Assembly: GCF_004295685.1 (NCBI RefSeq)
Contig: NZ_AP019368.1
Location: 186,001-250,000 of the forward strand
Source: Fluviispira sanaruensis
GTDB lineage: Bacteria; Bdellovibrionota_B; Oligoflexia; Silvanigrellales; Silvanigrellaceae
Length of the DNA: 64,000 bases
Direction of reading: 5' to 3'
Position 1 is the first letter of the stretch. Each line of letters opens with the position of its first letter. Both the position numbers and the translations under genes were made by a program. Positions 25,185 to 33,928 of the stretch are shown here, piece by piece. The notes beneath the pieces are model-generated. The model worked only from the letters and a program-made list of their open reading frames with translations. It did no database searches and was not told where the DNA came from.

Positions 25185-26516
25185 TTATTCAAGATTAACC
25201 TTTTTTCTTAGTTCAAGGAATTTAAATCCTCCACCACCTTGCCACATGAGTTCACGTGAAATTCCATTTAAATCATTTCCCCTTATAACATTACACAGCC
25301 GTGTGTGTGCATGAGTATAAATCTGCTCTCCTTTTTCAATTCCGATCCATTTTCTTTTCATTTTCTGGGCAACAGCTGCAGTTGTCCCTGATCCGAGAAA
25401 GCAATCTAATACCCATTCATTTTCTGAAGTTGCAATTGATAATATACGTTCTATAAGAGCTTCAGGTTTTTTGCCATTACAAAATGAAACACCTCCCTCT
25501 CTAGCAATTCCATTCCATGGGATGTCAGTCCAAATGTTAGTTAAAATTTCAGATGGCCTAAATTGTCCATTAATCATTTGAAATCTTTTGTCATAAAATA
25601 TTATTTGATTGCCATTTAAAAGGTAGAAATCATCCTTATTTTCACTCGATGTCTTGAAGACAATTCCTTTATGTGCTTTTGAATGTTCAATTATTTCATT
25701 TCTTTTAATTTTTGCACCTCCTCCAATGGGAGCAAGCCGAAAAACTTGCTTTGGGTTAGATAAAGCGAAATTTGCAATATCTTTTTCAAGATCTTTTTTG
25801 TTAATTTGCGAGCTTTGAATTAATGATTTAAATGAACACTTATTAAAGTTTAATTTTACATATGCATCTTTAATACTTTCAAATTTCCAAAGTGAATGAC
25901 ACTCTTCTCTATTGTATAACCAATACGAGTAAAATTTATCATATTCTTTTTCTAAATAAACAGGATTGAGTTTTATCTTATTTTTGTTTTTGGAATAAAG
26001 TAATAAATAATTTGCACAAGATAGTAAAACTTTCCCAGTTACTTTAAAGCCGGAGGGAGCGTGTGTTTTGACAGTTATAGTATTTAAATAGTTTTCCCTA
26101 CCAAATATATTATCAAGTAAAACTTTTGCATAAGCGCATTCTGTGTCATCTAAATGGAGAAATAAGCAGCCCTCTTCATTCAGAAGATTTTTGCAAGCTG
26201 TCAGGCGCAGTCTCATTAATTCTATCCAACTTTCGTGATCAAATTCATCACAATATTTAAGCTTCATACCTTTGGAATTAATGCTTACTCCAGTATTAAA
26301 AGGTGGGTCAAGATATATACATTTGATAGTATTTTTAAATGAATTTTGTAGGTATTTTAATACATCAAGATTGTCACCATGAATAAGTAGATTTTGTGAG
26401 TCTTTTGAATTTTGTGAAAGATTTGTGTTTTCCAAAAGTTGAGGAGATCGCGTTTGATTTGCAATTTTGCATATAATAGCTTTAGATTTACTTTCATCCT
26501 GTTTATTTTCTAACAT
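25185..26516 (-). CDS. DNA methyltransferase, beta class (Mod/CcrM-like)
   Basis: 443 residues. The catalytic DPPF motif comes first (CIYLDPPFNTG near residue 75) and the S-adenosylmethionine motif last (VLDCFLGSGTTAAVAQKMKRKWIGIE). This permuted order defines the beta group of N6-adenine/N4-cytosine methylases, which includes type III Mod subunits. The middle, about residues 150-320, is a variable region and should be the target-recognition domain. No Res helicase, restriction endonuclease or specificity subunit is visible nearby, so it looks like an orphan methylase. The 335-residue membrane protein upstream is on the same strand, about 95 bases away, and is not a recognisable partner. Confidence 0.88.
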   Translation of the reverse strand: MLENKQDESKSKAIICKIANQTRSPQLLENTNLSQNSKDSQNLLIHGDNLDVLKYLQNSFKNTIKCIYLDPPFNTGVSINSKGMKLKYCDEFDHESWIELMRLRLTACKNLLNEEGCLFLHLDDTECAYAKVLLDNIFGRENYLNTITVKTHAPSGFKVTGKVLLSCANYLLLYSKNKNKIKLNPVYLEKEYDKFYSYWLYNREECHSLWKFESIKDAYVKLNFNKCSFKSLIQSSQINKKDLEKDIANFALSNPKQVFRLAPIGGGAKIKRNEIIEHSKAHKGIVFKTSSENKDDFYLLNGNQIIFYDKRFQMINGQFRPSEILTNIWTDIPWNGIAREGGVSFCNGKKPEALIERILSIATSENEWVLDCFLGSGTTAAVAQKMKRKWIGIEKGEQIYTHAHTRLCNVIRGNDLNGISRELMWQGGGGFKFLELRKKVNLE

Positions 26517-26610
26517 ATATTCCTACGACATTTTTATGAATTTGAGATCTTTCTATTATTAATTATTTATGTAATAATAGCAAGATTCAAACTTCGGAAT
26601 ATATTAACTA

Positions 26611-27618
26611 TTAAAATCTATTTAGTTCTTCATGAATTCTTTTTTCGGTGGCAATTTTTTCTTTGAGTAGGGCACTTGTCCGATTCAAGTTATTTTTAAT
26701 ATCATTTGTAATGAATTCATGAAAATGTAAGCGTATAGAAGCGATTTCGCTGCTTGCAAATAAAGCAGTTTCTTTTAAACTGTTATTATTTAGATTGAGC
26801 AGTTTATCGTAAGTATTTTCGATTGCTGTTTCATTTGTGCTTTTTGAGTTTAGCTGTGCCTTATAATTTTTATTTTGCAAATTATTTTTTAGAACTTTGC
26901 CAAATTTAATCTCGCTTATAATGAGACCGTCAAAGTATTCGTTTCTGCCTATTAAAATAAATCCATTGAGAATTTCAATTCCTTCGAAATGCTTACCAGA
27001 ACCAATTCGAAATAAATTTTCAATTTTTATCCCTTTAAAGTTATTACTATCATTTCCATTAGATCCATTGATTTTACTCATATTTTTTTCAATAAATGAA
27101 AATATTTTTTTTAATGCATTTACTGAGTGAATTTTACTTCTTTGTTTTTTATTATCAATCATTTGAGAAATGTTAATAAGAGTTTGTATATATTCTTTTA
27201 AAGGATTATTTATAATATAAATTAGTTCTTTGTTGGATTGATAGACAATTGGCGCATAATTTAATATATCAGTTAAATCTTGAGCTGTTTTATAAAATCC
27301 ATTTTCTTTGAATAATTCTTTAATTTGTACAAACTGGTCTCTATATGTATAAATATCTTTGTCTTGAAGTTGTTGTTTTCTGATAGTAAAAATAATTTTT
27401 GAAAATACAATAAAAAATAAGATATTTATTAAAAAAGAGGTATATTCAAAAAGTGCGTTTAAAACAGTTGGTAGGATATAGAAAGCCAAAAGAACTCCAA
27501 CAAAATATAGAATCCAACTGTATGATTTGAAATTTGATTTTTTGTTTGTAGGTTTAGTCCTCGAAGAAGAAGCTTCGTCGATATATTGGATAAGTGATGG
27601 ATTTGAATTGTAAAACAT
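26611..27618 (-). CDS. Unrecognised membrane protein with coiled-coil tail
   Basis: 335 residues. Two adjacent hydrophobic helices lie near residues 30-75 (WILYFVGVLLAFYILPTVL and FLINILFFIVFSKIIF), followed by about 250 mostly helical, charged residues. The tail includes a short beta-like stretch (GSGKHFEGIEILNGFILIG) and ends in a helix rich in Lys and Glu. I do not recognise the family. The location upstream of a DNA methylase, on the same strand, is compatible with a mobile defence-type island but does not show it. Confidence 0.6.
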   Translation of the reverse strand: MFYNSNPSLIQYIDEASSSRTKPTNKKSNFKSYSWILYFVGVLLAFYILPTVLNALFEYTSFLINILFFIVFSKIIFTIRKQQLQDKDIYTYRDQFVQIKELFKENGFYKTAQDLTDILNYAPIVYQSNKELIYIINNPLKEYIQTLINISQMIDNKKQRSKIHSVNALKKIFSFIEKNMSKINGSNGNDSNNFKGIKIENLFRIGSGKHFEGIEILNGFILIGRNEYFDGLIISEIKFGKVLKNNLQNKNYKAQLNSKSTNETAIENTYDKLLNLNNNSLKETALFASSEIASIRLHFHEFITNDIKNNLNRTSALLKEKIATEKRIHEELNRF

Positions 27619-28110
27619 TGTTTGTTTCTCTCTGTATAGGGTTACACGGAAAGACTATAGTATTATTTTTATAATATATAAAATAATTATCCAAGTTAAA
27701 ATTTTTTTTATATATTTCTAAGGACAAACTTTGAGATATTTGATCAATATTGGTTATCAATGATGATATTAAATAAATCTTATTTTTCTCATTAATTTTA
27801 TTTTTAATAAATGCAAAAATGATCAATTTTGCTTGTCTATTTTAACAAAATTCATTTCTTTAGTCCGAGAATGGACTCCATTAAATAATTAAGCAAGTGG
27901 AATTATTGTCTTTAGTTTATTAAAATTGATATATTTAGATAAACAATAATTTTCTATGAATATAATCTTTAACTAATTGTTAAATATGTATGTGATATAT
28001 GAATAATTATTTATTAAATTTTTATCTTTTAATTATGCAACGAGAAATGAGGCAGAGGAATATTATAGGAAAAAGTCATCACGAACTATTTATATAAATA
28101 TATAATAATA
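27619..28110. other. AT-rich intergenic stretch, no firm gene
   Basis: About 490 very AT-rich bases. A minus-strand open frame from 27826 to 27554 overlaps the start of the 335-residue gene by 65 bases, has no good ribosome-binding site and resembles nothing. A plus-strand 32-codon frame near 28000 is equally weak. Nothing else is visible. Confidence 0.5.
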
Positions 28111-28350
28111 CTAAGTATTTCTATCAAGATCTTCTTTGGAGGAGCTCTCATCAAAGATCTCATTACACTTTCTACACATATACTTTATTTTTTTGGGACG
28201 TATGGTAATACCAAATGTAACAAGGAACCAACCGATGCCAGAATATTCGGCTTTTGGGGTCACCATGTGATGGTATTTATTGAATCCATCTCGACACGTT
28301 TTAAGAGTGATATCATTTTGATGCGATACAGATGCCATTTTTTCAGTCAT
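28111..28350 (-). CDS. Small hypothetical protein with a CxxC zinc-type pair
   Basis: 79 residues. A near-consensus AAGGAGG lies a few bases before the ATG, which makes this a credible gene despite its size. The middle is hydrophobic (YSGIGWFLVTFGITIRP) and the C-terminal part carries YMCRKCNEIFDE, a single CxxC that could bind zinc with a partner or redox-cycle. I do not recognise the family. It is divergent from the Dam-like gene. Confidence 0.6.
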   Translation of the reverse strand: MTEKMASVSHQNDITLKTCRDGFNKYHHMVTPKAEYSGIGWFLVTFGITIRPKKIKYMCRKCNEIFDESSSKEDLDRNT

Positions 28351-28513
28351 AAAGCCTCCTTATTTGGGTATTGCATAGAAAACTCTATAGCATAACTTGC
28401 TTCTCGTTTTCTACTTTGATTTATAGATACTCTTAATGTGTGCTTATGTGCTAGTAAATATGAATTCTCAATGGTGATTCCATTTTTCAATGCTTCCATT
28501 TTGGAGTTTGGCT

Positions 28514-29419
28514 ATGAAAGATTCTAATTTTCTCTTTCCATTAAAAGAGAAATCGAAACCAATTTTAAAGTGGGCGGGTGGAAAAACTAATTTATTACCT
28601 CATCTTATTAAAATTTTTCCAAAGAATTTTGATAGATATATTGAGCCATTTATTGGAGGTGGTGCGGTTTTCTTATCACTGAAAAAAGGCACTTCAGCTA
28701 TTATTAATGATTATAATGAAGAAATTTTTAATTTGTATATTGGTGTTCGGGAAAATCCAGCAGAGATAGCAAAGTATTTAGATAAGTTTTCTTCTCTCTA
28801 TTCAGAAGAATTTTATTATAAATTAAGAAAAGAAATTCCAGAGAATAGATACGAGAAAATGGCAAGAACAATTTTTTTGAATAAAACTGGATTTAATGGT
28901 CTCTATCGACAAAACTCCAAAGGTGAATTTAATGTGCCGTTTGGAAAAAGAACCTTTTGTCCGAGCTTATATGAGAGTGATAATTTGTTTAAAGTCTCTG
29001 AGAGACTTAATTATGCTCAAATTTTAAATGAAGATTTTGAAATGATCATCGAACAGTCGGGACGAGGTGATTTTGTCTATTGCGACCCCCCTTATGAACC
29101 TCTATCTATTACTTCATCATTTAATTCCTATAATAGTATCGGTTTTAATCGGAAGCAGCAAATTCGATTGTATGAAGCTTGCGTGAGAGCAGCAAAAAGA
29201 GGGGCATGTGTTGCTATATCGAATTCTAATTCAAACTTTATTTTAAATTTATACAATGACTTTTTAATAAATAAGTTATTTGCTAAAAGAGCAATTAACT
29301 CAAATGGAAATAAAAGAGGAAAGATTGAAGAAGTACTTGTACTGATTTGTGAAGAGAGCGTTTCGAGTCTTTATTTCAATCAAGAAATTAGAAAAACCTT
29401 AGATTGCTCTCTTGCTTAA
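28514..29419 (+). CDS. Dam-like D12-class N6-adenine DNA methyltransferase
   Basis: About 301 residues. The S-adenosylmethionine motif comes first (PILKWAGGKTNLLPHL and RYIEPFIGGGAVFLSL) and the catalytic motif later (DFVYCDPPYEPLS), the alpha-type order of Dam and D12-class methylases. NKTGFNGLYRQNSKGEFNVPFG is another strongly conserved Dam segment. Enzymes of this type methylate the adenine in GATC or related sites and can guide mismatch repair and gene regulation. I place the start at ATG 28514, because GGAG ends seven bases upstream. An ATG at 28490 has no such site. No restriction partner is evident. Confidence 0.92.
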   Translation: MKDSNFLFPLKEKSKPILKWAGGKTNLLPHLIKIFPKNFDRYIEPFIGGGAVFLSLKKGTSAIINDYNEEIFNLYIGVRENPAEIAKYLDKFSSLYSEEFYYKLRKEIPENRYEKMARTIFLNKTGFNGLYRQNSKGEFNVPFGKRTFCPSLYESDNLFKVSERLNYAQILNEDFEMIIEQSGRGDFVYCDPPYEPLSITSSFNSYNSIGFNRKQQIRLYEACVRAAKRGACVAISNSNSNFILNLYNDFLINKLFAKRAINSNGNKRGKIEEVLVLICEESVSSLYFNQEIRKTLDCSLA

Positions 29420-29420
29420 A

Positions 29421-30368
29421 TTAAACTGCTTTTTTGTGAGGAATGAGCTCTGGAGTCACTTTTGGAAGTGTTTCTTGACCGTTTTTAATGGTATCGTCCT
29501 TCTTAGTGACTCTGTTTGGCAACTTAATATCTGTAACAAGACCAAGTTTTTTTAGACTAGAAATCATGATCCAAGTTTGGTCAAGTTGCCACCATTCCCA
29601 ACCGTGACGAGCGGCTCTAGGTTGAGCGTGGTGATTATTGTGCCAGCCTTCGCCAAAGGCAAGGATACCGACCCACCAGTTGTTACGAGAATCATCATTG
29701 GTGTTGTGTGGACGAGTACCCCATTTGTGCGTTGCTGAGTTTACAAACCAAGTCACATGGTAACCCGAGACAAGTCTTACGAAAATACCCCATATTATGA
29801 AACTCATAGCATTATACCAGTCAAACCCTGCTGTGCTACCGAGAAGGCCACCAAGTGCAAATAAGCTGAGACCTACTGCAATTTGGATGAGGATCATATT
29901 TTTTTCTAAGAACATGAAATACTTAACTTTAGCTATGTCAGGGCAGTAGTGTGACACTTCTTCAATGGAATTTAAGTCAGCACGTCTATTGAAAATAAAG
30001 CCAATATGTGAATGCCAGAAGCCTAAATTCATGTCATGTGGGTCATATTTGGTATCCGAAAAAGCATGGTGAACTCTATGCTGTCCAACCCAAGAAATTG
30101 GACCACCTTGGCAGGCAAGAGTTCCGCAGAAAGCTGCAAAGTTTTGAATAATTGAATTTGCTTTAAAGCCTTTATGGCTAAGAAGTCTATGGAAACCAAA
30201 AGTAATACCAACCATACCAGCAAGGTAATGCATTACGGCAAATACGATGAAAGCTTGCCAAGTAAAATAGTACCAGCACAAAGTCAATGCTATGATGTGC
30301 ACTGCGGAAATCCAAATGAAATTTCTCCAATTAAATTTCGTTATTGATGCAGATTCTCTTAATTTCAT
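29421..30368 (-). CDS. Acyl-CoA / fatty acid desaturase (delta-9 type)
   Basis: 315 residues, with membrane helices and the three histidine boxes that bind the di-iron centre: HRLLSH, HRVHH and HNNHH (in EGWHNNHHAQPRAARHGWEWW). This is the stearoyl-CoA/acyl-lipid desaturase family. It inserts a cis double bond into saturated acyl chains and so controls membrane fluidity, which fits an organism living at moderate or low temperature. It is transcribed alone. The 200 bases upstream separate it from rsmI. Confidence 0.93.
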   Translation of the reverse strand: MKLRESASITKFNWRNFIWISAVHIIALTLCWYYFTWQAFIVFAVMHYLAGMVGITFGFHRLLSHKGFKANSIIQNFAAFCGTLACQGGPISWVGQHRVHHAFSDTKYDPHDMNLGFWHSHIGFIFNRRADLNSIEEVSHYCPDIAKVKYFMFLEKNMILIQIAVGLSLFALGGLLGSTAGFDWYNAMSFIIWGIFVRLVSGYHVTWFVNSATHKWGTRPHNTNDDSRNNWWVGILAFGEGWHNNHHAQPRAARHGWEWWQLDQTWIMISSLKKLGLVTDIKLPNRVTKKDDTIKNGQETLPKVTPELIPHKKAV

Positions 30369-30572
30369 AAATACCTCTAAAATTTGAAAAAAGTGTTACC
30401 CACTCTTCATGAGTTCTAACGGCAATTCTAAAGCATTGTGAAGGCTTTAAACGTAAAAGAACTGTAAAGATGTCTAAGTATTTGAATTTATTTATTTATA
30501 TGTCTGTTGGAATGAGCGATCTTTTAAGAAAATCTATATATTTGTAATTTAAGAGTATTTTTTAAGATCCTG

Positions 30573-31430
30573 TTAAGACTTGATTTTTAAATATACATTG
30601 TAAATTTCTTTGGAACTTTGCTCGTATTTTTCTGCTAAGACTTTACAAGCTTCTTTTATGTGCATGCCATTTTTTACTAACTCCAAGACTTCAAAAGCAA
30701 TTTCTTCACAAGGTTTTTCTAACTTTTCATTTAGAATTGGCTCGATATTGACTGTGATTACAAATTCACCTTGAATTTCAGATTTTTTTTCGATTTCTTT
30801 TAAAATTTCATCAATACTACCATTAATATGTTCTTCGAATTTTTTAGATATTTCTCTAGAGAGAGTTAACTGAATTGGAGTTTGAAAAAAATATTCTTTT
30901 ATATTTTTTAATGTATCTATGATTCTTTTTGGACTCTCAAAAAAAACAGCAATGCATGGCGCAATTGATTTCCAACGAGCAAATTCTTTGCACTGATCCT
31001 TTTTGCTTCGTTCTAGAAATCCTGAAAATAGAGTGCGCGGTTGAATAAATCCACTTGCTGCGAGTGCAGAAGTCATACTACTCGGGCCTGGAATACTTAA
31101 AATTCGAATTCCATGTTTATGAGCTGCCCTTATGAAAAATGAACCAGGATCGGAGATGCAAGGAGTCCCAGCGTCTGAAACAACGGCCGCACACTTGAGT
31201 TCTGAATTTAATAATTTATTTATTAAAAATTCAGATTTTTCTTTTTCATTATGCACATGAAGACTTTCAAGAGGTGCTTTTATGCCAAAATTGTGTAATA
31301 ATTTGCTTGTATGCCTTGTATCTTCACAGGCAATAAAACTAACTGAAGATAAAATACTTTGAGCGCGTTGAGAAAAATCACCTAAAGTACCAATAGGAGT
31401 CGCAACGATATAAAGAACGGGTTCAGACAT
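30573..31430 (-). CDS. rsmI: 16S rRNA 2'-O-ribose C1402 methyltransferase RsmI
   Basis: 285 residues with the tetrapyrrole-methylase fold. It opens with LYIVATPIGTLGDFSQRA, has SDAGTPCISDPG for S-adenosylmethionine binding, and continues with IPGPSSMTSALAASG and FFESPKRI, all hallmarks of RsmI. The enzyme methylates the ribose of C1402 in the decoding centre and improves start-codon fidelity. It is the last gene of a tight minus-strand run (pilD, uvrD, unknown, MBL hydrolase, rsmI) with gaps of 8 to 24 bases. Confidence 0.95.
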   Translation of the reverse strand: MSEPVLYIVATPIGTLGDFSQRAQSILSSVSFIACEDTRHTSKLLHNFGIKAPLESLHVHNEKEKSEFLINKLLNSELKCAAVVSDAGTPCISDPGSFFIRAAHKHGIRILSIPGPSSMTSALAASGFIQPRTLFSGFLERSKKDQCKEFARWKSIAPCIAVFFESPKRIIDTLKNIKEYFFQTPIQLTLSREISKKFEEHINGSIDEILKEIEKKSEIQGEFVITVNIEPILNEKLEKPCEEIAFEVLELVKNGMHIKEACKVLAEKYEQSSKEIYNVYLKIKS

Positions 31431-31438
31431 TATATTCC

Positions 31439-32281
31439 TTAATTATAATCAAAAACTTCTGCACTATACTTGCCTTTTTCATCTCGTTTAATTGTGCCAA
31501 AAGGATGTTTTACATCGTGGGTAAAAAATAATTTCGCATTTTTAGCATACAGATCATCCAAAAAATTCTTTTTCTCATTTATAACAAGTTCAGGAAAACG
31601 ATCATATCCCATGGAAATTGGTATATGCATCCAAGCAAAACCCGGTATGAGATCACTCGCAAAAACAAGTAAATAATTGTCTAAATGAATTTCTGCAAGC
31701 ATTAAACCTGGGGTATGACCATGCGAAAAACGAAAAGTGACAAAGGGATTTAAATCACATTTCCCATCGCTTTCAACTAAAACAAGCCTACCCGATTTAT
31801 CAAGCAAATTATTTAAAAGTGGAATAAAGGATGCTTTGTCGCGCGGATGTGGGTTTTGTGCTCTTTGCCACTGTTCTTTTCCTACATAATATTTTGCATT
31901 TGGAAATAAAAGTCTTAAACTTCCATTTCCAAATTCTGAGAGTAGCCCGCCTGCATGGTCAAAATGCAAATGAGAAAGAACAACTGCATCAATTTGCTCG
32001 TGGGAAATATTATTTTTATTTAAATTTTTTATGAGAATATGTTCACTTTCATTGACTCCATATCTTTCTTTAAGTTTTGGCTCAAAAAAAGCTCCCACAC
32101 CCGTTTCAAATAAAATATTTTTGCCGTTTTTATCTCGAACGAGTAAAGCTCTGCATGCTAGATTGATTTTATTGTCTTGGTCACATTCAACCCAAGTTTC
32201 CCACATAGCTTTAGGAGCGTTGCCAAACATAGCACCACCATCCAATTTTTGGGTATTTCCTTCAATTGGAAGAATTTTCAT
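31439..32281 (-). CDS. MBL-fold metallo-hydrolase, lactonase-like
   Basis: 280 residues. The zinc site is seen as HLHFDHAGG near residue 100, with later histidines in FRFSHGHTPG and FTHDVKHPFG and an aspartate in FASDLIPGFA. The overall layout matches the AHL-lactonase/AttM-like subgroup of the metallo-beta-lactamase fold. These enzymes hydrolyse lactones or esters, but the substrate cannot be read from sequence. GGAGAC precedes the ATG. It lies between the 535-residue protein (15 bases) and rsmI (8 bases) in one operon. Confidence 0.85.
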   Translation of the reverse strand: MKILPIEGNTQKLDGGAMFGNAPKAMWETWVECDQDNKINLACRALLVRDKNGKNILFETGVGAFFEPKLKERYGVNESEHILIKNLNKNNISHEQIDAVVLSHLHFDHAGGLLSEFGNGSLRLLFPNAKYYVGKEQWQRAQNPHPRDKASFIPLLNNLLDKSGRLVLVESDGKCDLNPFVTFRFSHGHTPGLMLAEIHLDNYLLVFASDLIPGFAWMHIPISMGYDRFPELVINEKKNFLDDLYAKNAKLFFTHDVKHPFGTIKRDEKGKYSAEVFDYN

Positions 32282-32296
32282 TTTTTGTCTCCAATT

Positions 32297-33904
32297 TTAT
32301 AAATTTGTAGGTTCATAATTTTGATCAAAATAAGGTTGCTTAAACTTCAATAAAGGAACAATTTTATTTAACATAATTTCGGTGTTTATGAATACCCATT
32401 TTCCTTGTCGTTGAATATTTGGATTTGGAAGAGGTAACGTCTCTTTAGATGAAATATTATTCCTAAATAATAAAGTTTTTAATATAAAAGATTCTATTGA
32501 ACTTAAAACTTCGGGCCGTAACTCTTTACCGTCATTTTGAAATAAATCGCCTGTTGGAGAATAAAGTTTCAATTCGGGTTTAAACATTGACCCATCAGAT
32601 CCAAAAGTTATTACTGTTTTTTCTGAGTAGCCTGTGATTTTATTTATTTTGTTTTCAAAGGATGAGAAATAAGCTTCTCCAGAAGGGGATGAAAAATAAT
32701 CAGATAATATATTTGAATTATGGCGAATTCTTTCTGAAAAATCGATCAGTTCATTTTGTATCCTAATCATATCAAATAAAAATGATACGCTTAAAATATT
32801 ATTTTCCGCATGATTTTCATACAAATAATCCTGTCTTGACGACGCGATAGAAGTTAAAATATTATTATCATTTTTATTATTTTGAGGGCTTAGGAGTTTT
32901 TCAACAAAAGAAACATTATTTGAATAAATTAACGTCTTTCCTTTGAGGGTCCAAAAAACTTTAAAATTCAATTTAAAATCAGCATTTATAAATTCTATTA
33001 TTTCTGAAAAATTCTTTCTAAAAGTGTCTCTTTTAATTGATAATCTACCGCAATAATCCCAGGGATTTATTTTAATTGAGCAAATAGAGTTGAGAAATTG
33101 CTGAGGATCTGTTATTGATAAACTTATATGTGATTCTTTTATGCTTTGATTCGTATTCATATTTAAAGTATCAACTGAAATATCAATGGAATATTGTTTT
33201 AAAAAGTTTTCTACATCTTTATTTGTTTTATTAATTAAGATCTCTTGTAATAAATTTGCCTTATTTAAAAAAGGAGATAATGCTAATAAAAGAGTATTTT
33301 TAACAGAGAGATCAAGCTGTATAACACCACCTAACAATAAAATTTGTCCATTCCACAGTTCTTCTAGTAAAGAGGATAATGGTTTAGAAAAAGGACTATT
33401 TTCATTTTCAAGTAAAATTGATTCACTTTTCTGTGGTGTGTTTTTCTCCAGAGCCGATAAAGTTATATAATTCCTCTTCTCAAAACCGTATAATTTAGGA
33501 TCGAATATTTCATTTTCATCACTTGATTCATCTTCGATAAAGTTAAGGTAATCACTTAAAACTTCATCGAGTTTTTTAATGGAACGATTGCTATGCTGTG
33601 GTTTTAAATCCAAAATAAAAAAGCCAGATGCGCCAATATTATTGTCTGGGGACTTTTTTACTTTGCTATTATCATCTTCACTTTCATCATTTTTTAGTAT
33701 TAAAGAAAACTTTTCTTCAATATTTTTCGGGTAATTAAAAGAGGCAGCTATTGCAGCTTTCTCAACTTTTTTTACTAAAGAAGAGATTTCGGGTGTGTTA
33801 TTTTTAGTATTTTCGAATAAATAAAAAATGAGTAACCCCATAGATATAATAATAATAAATAGACATCCGAATATATACTGAATTATTTTTGAAAAATTTT
33901 TCAT
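32297..33904 (-). CDS. Unrecognised single-pass membrane-anchored protein
   Basis: 535 residues. An N-terminal helix (YIFGCLFIIIISMGLLIFYLF) acts as an uncleaved signal anchor, and the rest should lie in the periplasm. It contains a Glu/Asp-rich, low-complexity part near residues 60-150 and alternating strands and helices after that. I do not recognise a family; its general build recalls DUF3352-type periplasmic proteins, but I see no defining motif. It lies between uvrD and the MBL hydrolase in a tightly spaced operon, and this is all the context offers. Confidence 0.7.
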   Translation of the reverse strand: MKNFSKIIQYIFGCLFIIIISMGLLIFYLFENTKNNTPEISSLVKKVEKAAIAASFNYPKNIEEKFSLILKNDESEDDNSKVKKSPDNNIGASGFFILDLKPQHSNRSIKKLDEVLSDYLNFIEDESSDENEIFDPKLYGFEKRNYITLSALEKNTPQKSESILLENENSPFSKPLSSLLEELWNGQILLLGGVIQLDLSVKNTLLLALSPFLNKANLLQEILINKTNKDVENFLKQYSIDISVDTLNMNTNQSIKESHISLSITDPQQFLNSICSIKINPWDYCGRLSIKRDTFRKNFSEIIEFINADFKLNFKVFWTLKGKTLIYSNNVSFVEKLLSPQNNKNDNNILTSIASSRQDYLYENHAENNILSVSFLFDMIRIQNELIDFSERIRHNSNILSDYFSSPSGEAYFSSFENKINKITGYSEKTVITFGSDGSMFKPELKLYSPTGDLFQNDGKELRPEVLSSIESFILKTLLFRNNISSKETLPLPNPNIQRQGKWVFINTEIMLNKIVPLLKFKQPYFDQNYEPTNL

Positions 33905-33928
33905 AAATCACCCAAATCCTAAATGCAA

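Noticed and set aside
27554-27826. 90-codon minus-strand frame upstream of the 335-residue gene
   Set aside because: It overlaps the start of the better gene by 65 bases, lacks a ribosome-binding site, and has the Ile/Asn/Lys composition expected of random AT-rich DNA.
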